DNA from: Streptomyces durocortorensis
Lineage (GTDB): Bacteria > Actinomycetota > Actinomycetes > Streptomycetales > Streptomycetaceae
DNA length: 64,000 nt
Assembly: GCF_031760065.1 (NCBI RefSeq)
Contig: NZ_CP134500.1
Coordinates: 6,200,001-6,264,000 of the forward strand
Reading direction: 5' to 3'
The translations under genes and the position numbers were made by a program. Shown piece after piece: positions 60,058 through 64,000 of the stretch (the stretch's first letter is position 1; every line of letters begins with the position of its first letter). The notes under the pieces are model-generated. The model was given only the letters and a program-made list of their open reading frames with translations. It did no database searches and had not been told where the DNA came from.

Positions 60058-61083
60058 GTGACCCGCCCCGCCCGATGGCGACCCGTCCTGCTCGTGGCCG
60101 CGCTCGGCACCGTGCTGGTTGTGCTGTGCCTGCTCTCGATCGGGCTCGGCGCGCTCCAGATCCCGCCCGGCGACGTGCTCAAGGCGCTCATCGGCCGGCC
60201 GACCGGGCCCCGCATCGAGGACGTGATCTGGTCCGTGCGCATCCCGCGTACGGCGCTGGGCCTGGCGGCGGGCGCGGCGCTCGGCCTCTCCGGCTGCGTG
60301 ATGCAGGCGCTGACCCGCAACCCGCTGGCCGACCCGGGCATCCTCGGGGTGAGCGCCGGGGCCGCGTTCGCCATCGTGCTGGCCGCCGGGGTCGCCGGGA
60401 TCGGCTCGCTGCTCGGCTACATCTGGTTCGCGTTCGCCGGGGCGATGGCCGCCAGCGTCGTCGTCTATCTGCTGGGAAGGATGGGGCGTTCGGGGTCGAC
60501 TCCGGTGAAGCTGGCCCTGGCCGGAGTCGCGGTCACCGCCGTCCTGACTTCGCTGACCAGCGCCATCGTCCTCACCGACCCGCACGCGCTGGACCGCTAC
60601 CGCTTCTGGTCGGCCGGTTCGCTCGCCGAACAGGACGCCTCCACCGTGCTGCGCGTCCTGCCCTTCCTGGCCTTCGGCGCCCTCCTCGCCCTGGCGAGCG
60701 CCCCCGCCCTCAACAGCCTCGCCCTCGGCGACGACGTGGCCGCCTCGCTCGGCCGCAAGCTCGGCCTCGTCCGCTTCCAGGGCGTCATCGCCATCACCCT
60801 CCTCACCGGCGGGGCGGTCGCGGTGATCGGCCCCGTCGTCTTCATCGGCCTGGTCGTCCCGCACGTCGCCCGGGTCCTCGCCCAGTACGCCGGACTCGGC
60901 CCGGACCACCGCTGGCTGCTGCCGCTCTCGGCCGCCCTCGCCGCGAGTCTGCTGCTCAGTGCGGACATCCTCGGCCGGGTGATCGCCCGGCCCGTCGAGG
61001 TGCAGGCCGGGATCATCGTCGCCTTCATCGGCGGACCGTTCTTCATCGCCCTGGTCCGCCGACGCCGCCTCGCGGAGGTATGA
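60058..61083 (+). CDS. FecCD-family siderophore ABC permease 1
   Basis: A 341-residue permease with about ten spans. Family markers are RIPRTALGLAAGAALGLSGC, then VMQALTRNPLADPGILGVSA with GAAFAIV, and the ATPase-contact GDDVAASLGRKLGLVR; the end GPVVFIGLVVPHVARVLA is also characteristic. GTG 60058 has GGAG at 8 bases. Its stop overlaps the region of the next start (ATGA at 61080-61083). Confidence 0.93.
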   Translation: MTRPARWRPVLLVAALGTVLVVLCLLSIGLGALQIPPGDVLKALIGRPTGPRIEDVIWSVRIPRTALGLAAGAALGLSGCVMQALTRNPLADPGILGVSAGAAFAIVLAAGVAGIGSLLGYIWFAFAGAMAASVVVYLLGRMGRSGSTPVKLALAGVAVTAVLTSLTSAIVLTDPHALDRYRFWSAGSLAEQDASTVLRVLPFLAFGALLALASAPALNSLALGDDVAASLGRKLGLVRFQGVIAITLLTGGAVAVIGPVVFIGLVVPHVARVLAQYAGLGPDHRWLLPLSAALAASLLLSADILGRVIARPVEVQAGIIVAFIGGPFFIALVRRRRLAEV

Positions 61084-61085
61084 CC

Positions 61086-62171
61086 GTGACCACCGACACC
61101 CTGCCCACGAAGTCGCGCCCGGCCGCGAAGTCGGCCGCCCGCCCCTTCCGGCTCGCGTTCCCGCCGGTCTCCGGCACCCTGCGCCCCCGGCAGCTCGCGG
61201 TCTGCGCCGCGCTGGCCTTCGCCGTGTTCCTGGCCCTGTGCTGGAACGTCTCCATCGGGGAGTACGGCATCCCCCTCACCGACGTCGCCCGCGCGCTGAC
61301 CGGCTCCGGCGACCCGGGCACCCTCCTCGTCGTCCAGGAACTGCGGCTGCCCCGCGCCATGACCGGGCTGCTCGCGGGCATCGCGTTCGGCATGTCCGGG
61401 GCGCTGTTCCAGACGATGACCCGCAACCCGCTGGCCAGTCCCGACATGATCGGCCTGACCCAGGGCGCCGGGACCGCCGTCGTCGCGGGCATCGTGCTGG
61501 GCTGGGACTTCGGCCTCGGCACCCAGGCTCTCGGCCTCCTCGGGGCCCTCACCAGCGCCCTGCTGGTCTACGGGCTCGCCTGGCGGCGCGGCACCACCGG
61601 CTACCGCATCATCCTCGTCGGCATCGGCGTCTCCTGGGTCTGCCTCAGCATCACCGACTTCCTGCTCGCCCGGGGCGGCCGCTTCCAGGCGCAGGCCGCG
61701 CTCGGCTGGCTCGTCGGCAACCTCAACGGCCGCGACTGGCAGCAGGCCGCACCGCTCGCCGTCTCCCTCCTCGTCCTGGTGCCCGCGGCCCTCCTGATCG
61801 GCCGCCTGATGCGTACGCTGCAACTCGGCGACGACGTCGCCAAGGGGCTCGGCACGCGGGTCCAGACCGTGCGCCTCACCGTCCTGATCACCGGCGTCGG
61901 CCTGGTCGCCTTCGCCACGGCGGCCGCCGGACCGGTCGCGTTCGTGGCGCTCACCGCCCCGCAGATCGCCCAGCGCCTCTGCCGCACCGCCTGGCCGCCC
62001 CCGCTCGCCGGCGGACTGACCGGCGCCCTCGTCGTCCTCGCGTCCGACGTCCTCGCACGCGAACTGATCCCCGGCACCGAACTGCCCGTCGGGATCGTCA
62101 CCGGAGTGCTCGGCGCCCCGGTGCTGCTCTGGCTGCTCATCCGCGTCAACCGCGCGGGCTCAGGAGGCTGA
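61086..62171 (+). CDS. FecCD-family siderophore ABC permease 2
   Basis: A 361-residue second permease: LRLPRAMTGLLAGIAFGMSG then ALFQTMTRNPLASPDMIGLT with QGAGTAVVA, and GDDVAKGLGTRVQTVRLTVL. The GGAGGT ribosome site touches the ATG at 61080, too close for initiation, whereas GTG 61086 has it six bases upstream; I therefore start at 61086 (the ATG would add two residues). It ends 3 bases before the ATPase gene. Confidence 0.92.
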   Translation: MTTDTLPTKSRPAAKSAARPFRLAFPPVSGTLRPRQLAVCAALAFAVFLALCWNVSIGEYGIPLTDVARALTGSGDPGTLLVVQELRLPRAMTGLLAGIAFGMSGALFQTMTRNPLASPDMIGLTQGAGTAVVAGIVLGWDFGLGTQALGLLGALTSALLVYGLAWRRGTTGYRIILVGIGVSWVCLSITDFLLARGGRFQAQAALGWLVGNLNGRDWQQAAPLAVSLLVLVPAALLIGRLMRTLQLGDDVAKGLGTRVQTVRLTVLITGVGLVAFATAAAGPVAFVALTAPQIAQRLCRTAWPPPLAGGLTGALVVLASDVLARELIPGTELPVGIVTGVLGAPVLLWLLIRVNRAGSGG

Positions 62172-62174
62172 CCG

Positions 62175-63008
62175 ATGACCACCGCCGAACCCGACCTGCG
62201 GGCCGAGGGACTGCACCTGGGCTACGACGGCCGGGCCGTCGTCTCCGGCCTCGACCTGGCCGTCCCGCCCGGCCGCATCACCGCCGTCATCGGCGCCAAC
62301 GCCTGCGGGAAGTCGACCCTGTTGCGCGCCCTGGCCCGGCTGCTGGCCCCCCGCGAAGGAGCGGTGAGCCTGGACGGCCGCGCCCTGCACACCATCCCCA
62401 CCCGGGAGCTTGCCCAGCGGCTCGGTATCCTCCCGCAGTCCCCGGTCGCCCCGGAGGGCCTCACCGTCATCGACCTGGTCAACCGGGGCCGCTCCCCGCA
62501 CCAGACGTGGTGGCGGCAGTGGACCAAGGCCGACGAGCAGGCGGTGCGCGACGCGCTCGCCGCCACCGGCACCACCGACCTCGCCGACCGCGCGGTGGAC
62601 GAACTCTCCGGCGGCCAGCGCCAGCGCGCCTGGATCGCCATGGCCGTCGCCCAGGGAACCCCGGTTCTCCTCCTCGACGAGCCGACCACGTATCTCGACC
62701 TCGCCCACCAGATCGACGTCCTGGACCTGGTCGTCGACCTCAACCGCCGCGAGGGGCGCACGGTCGTGATGGTCCTGCACGACCTCAACCAGGCCTGCCG
62801 GTACGCCGATCACGTCATCGCGATGAAGAAGGGCAGCGTCGTCGCCGAAGGCGCGCCCGCCGACGTCATCACCGCCGAAACCGTCGAGGACGTCTTCGGC
62901 CTCCGCTGCCAGGTGGCCACGGACCCGGTGAGCCGGACCCCGCTGGTGATCCCGGTGGGCCGCCACCACACCCCTGACCCCGACCAGCCGCAAAAGACGC
63001 TCGCCTGA
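62175..63008 (+). CDS. Siderophore ABC transporter ATPase (FecE/FepC-type)
   Basis: The 277-residue cytoplasmic ATPase of the importer. Walker A is GANACGKSTL, with Ala-Cys in place of the common Gly-Cys or Ser-Gly, the signature is LSGGQRQRAWIAMAVAQGT, and Walker B is VLLLDEPTTYLDLAHQIDVL, the Y-L-D-L-x-H-Q form typical of iron-siderophore ATPases; the H-loop is MVLHDLNQA. ATG 62175 follows AGGAGG directly after the permease stop. It is the last gene of the iron operon, followed by a terminator. Confidence 0.95.
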   Translation: MTTAEPDLRAEGLHLGYDGRAVVSGLDLAVPPGRITAVIGANACGKSTLLRALARLLAPREGAVSLDGRALHTIPTRELAQRLGILPQSPVAPEGLTVIDLVNRGRSPHQTWWRQWTKADEQAVRDALAATGTTDLADRAVDELSGGQRQRAWIAMAVAQGTPVLLLDEPTTYLDLAHQIDVLDLVVDLNRREGRTVVMVLHDLNQACRYADHVIAMKKGSVVAEGAPADVITAETVEDVFGLRCQVATDPVSRTPLVIPVGRHHTPDPDQPQKTLA

Positions 63009-63045
63009 CGGGCGGCCGCACGTAACGGCCGTACGGCAGCCCGTC
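63007..63045. terminator. Bidirectional terminator at the end of the iron operon
   Basis: GACGGGC (63007-63013) and GCCCGTC (63039-63045) pair perfectly, and CGGCCG segments inside add an inner stem. It overlaps the ATPase stop codon and precedes the end of the convergent secreted-protein gene. Confidence 0.6.
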
Positions 63046-63054
63046 CGTCCGGAC

Positions 63055-63531
63055 TCAGATGCCCGCGGACGCCATCTCGATGATGGAGCGGTAGTAGGCG
63101 GCGGTCGAGACCACGCACGCACGGTAGGTGCGGTTGTCCTTCACCACCAGGAAGTAGTCCCGCAGGTTCTTCCAGTACTGGACGAGATACCCGAGGCCCG
63201 GTACGAAGCCCGGCGGCCGGGGGACGAGGGCGAACGCCTCCGAGCACTGGAGGATGCGTTCGGTCGCCTGCGAGAGCACCCCGGCGACCTCGGCGTTCAT
63301 GTTCCATCCGGCGGCCAGCTGCGGCGTCCAGATCGCGCCCGCGATCTCCCTCAGACGCTCCTGCTCCTCGGGCGTCGGATCGGCCTGGAGCCGGAACGCC
63401 TCGGCGGTCGTCGGCGCACCTGAGTGCCCGCTGCCGACGGCCAGGGCGGGCGCGGCCGCCCCGGCGGTGAGCAGCGCGCCGGACAGCACCAGCGCCAACG
63501 CCGGAATCGTCGTGGACCTGCGTCTTCTCAT
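63055..63531 (-). CDS. Small secreted protein of unknown function
   Basis: A 158-residue protein with a Sec signal peptide (RRRRSTTIPALALVLSGALL then TAGAAAPALA, cleavage near ALA-VGS), giving a mature protein of about 125 residues. The mature part is helical, with EEQERLREIAGAIWTPQLAA, AEVAGVLSQATERILQCSEA and a final TYRACVVSTAAYYRSIIEMA; its two cysteines may form a disulfide. I do not recognise the family. GGAGGGG precedes ATG 63531. It is convergent with the iron operon and divergent from the next gene. Confidence 0.75.
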   Translation of the reverse strand: MRRRRSTTIPALALVLSGALLTAGAAAPALAVGSGHSGAPTTAEAFRLQADPTPEEQERLREIAGAIWTPQLAAGWNMNAEVAGVLSQATERILQCSEAFALVPRPPGFVPGLGYLVQYWKNLRDYFLVVKDNRTYRACVVSTAAYYRSIIEMASAGI

Positions 63532-63735
63532 GATGGTTCCCCTCCCGGACGCCCGCCGTGCCGACGGGACCGCGCACGGTCGTTCCGCGCGAACCGACGC
63601 TGACATGAGGCCCGTTGCTCGTCAACGGCGCCTGTTCGGCCGTTCCCGCACCTGGCAGGCGTACCGAAGTGGCCCACCGCACCAGGTACTCATTGGCCCG
63701 GGAGCCCACACCAATCACTGCCTAGGCTGAGGCGC

Positions 63736-64000
63736 ATGAGCACGCACCGCCCCGCCTCCGCCCCCGCCCGCACCTCCGTCGACTTCTACTTCGACCCGGC
63801 CTGCCCGTTCGCCTGGATCACCTCCCGCTGGATGCTGGAGGTGGAGCAGCAACGGGACATCGAGCTCCGCTTCCGCCCCATGAGCCTGTATCTGCACAAC
63901 CAGGGAAACGAACTGCCCGACTGGTATCGCGAACTGGTCGACAGATCGATCGGCCCCGTCCGCGTCGCCGTCGCCGCGGCCGCGGCCCACGGCGACGGCA
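63736..64000 (+). CDS. Rv2466c/DsbA-like thioredoxin-fold protein (5' part)
   Basis: The first 88 residues are visible. [20 protein letters not shown] is the active-site strand of the DsbA-like family that includes the mycothiol-dependent nitroreductase Rv2466c; the motif is C-P-F-A, so a single cysteine replaces the C-x-x-C pair. [20 protein letters not shown] then [20 protein letters not shown] matches the helical insertion of the family. ATG 63736 follows GAGGCGC. The rest lies beyond the window. Confidence 0.85.
   Translation, partial: MSTHRPASAPARTSVDFYFDPACPFAWITSRWMLEVEQQRDIELRFRPMSLYLHNQGNELPDWYRELVDRSIGPVRVAVAAAAAHGDG

Overview
This is a high-GC chromosomal segment from a Streptomyces or very close relative. 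The evidence is strong codon-position GC bias, frequent GTG starts, ATGA and GTGA translational overlaps, an XRE/DUF397/ATPase module of the WhiJ type, a sugar ABC operon without its own ATPase, a TreX-TreY-TreZ set and a DmdR-type iron box. I see no insertion sequence, prophage, CRISPR array, tRNA or rRNA. Most of the window is chromosomal arm or core-flank metabolism with several accessory insertions.

Layout. 1-7.7 kb: the 5' part of a GlxA-like regulator with an isochorismatase-like hydrolase, a lipoprotein polysaccharide deacetylase, a STAS protein, a Tat-exported PhoX-type phosphatase, OsmC, an AFG1/ZapE ATPase, and a divergent RibD_C reductase followed by a conserved small protein. 7.7-9.6 kb: murC-msrB. 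9.6-16.8 kb: a cysteine-rich protein, the XRE/DUF397 pair divergent from a small ATP-binding protein, a VOC protein, a PPOX flavoprotein, an 811-residue GAP1-type protein, and a cupin regulator whose 3' end looks frameshifted. 16.9-25 kb: a thioredoxin-reductase-like flavoprotein, an MFS pump, then a lipoprotein and two tandem receptor kinases (cytoplasmic Ser/Thr kinase, one membrane span, extracytoplasmic type I periplasmic-binding domain). 25-31 kb: tdh-kbl threonine catabolism, a LysR regulator, a VOC protein, a P-loop kinase and an Xaa-Pro peptidase. 31-46 kb: alpha-glucan and glycoside metabolism (treZ, GH1 beta-glucosidase, GH29 fucosidase, treY, glgX) interspersed with an acetyltransferase preceded by a 30-codon ORF, a DUF1707-FHA protein, an orphan lipoamide dehydrogenase, a LysR regulator and a degenerate P450-like protein. 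46-55 kb: a Swt1-like HEPN protein, a DEDDh exonuclease, a phosphotransferase, a three-gene sugar ABC importer, a macrolide-type glycosyltransferase, DUF1697 and DUF4440 proteins. 55-63 kb: an iron-box-controlled operon of two half-size exporter-fold ABC proteins plus a complete FecBCD-type siderophore importer. The window ends with a small secreted protein and the start of an Rv2466c/DsbA-like protein.

How the genes work together. GlgX debranches glycogen, TreY isomerises the linear glucan end and TreZ releases trehalose, so glycogen can be turned into trehalose without other window genes. The iron operon pairs a ferric-siderophore uptake system with an ABC dimer in which one subunit lacks Walker A and the other lacks the LSGGQ signature, leaving a single composite ATP site. 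The sugar importer presumably borrows a shared MsiK-type ATPase. Short tandem repeats of 9-10 bp occur in four intergenic junctions, two of them starting at a stop codon and sharing a CTGACC core.
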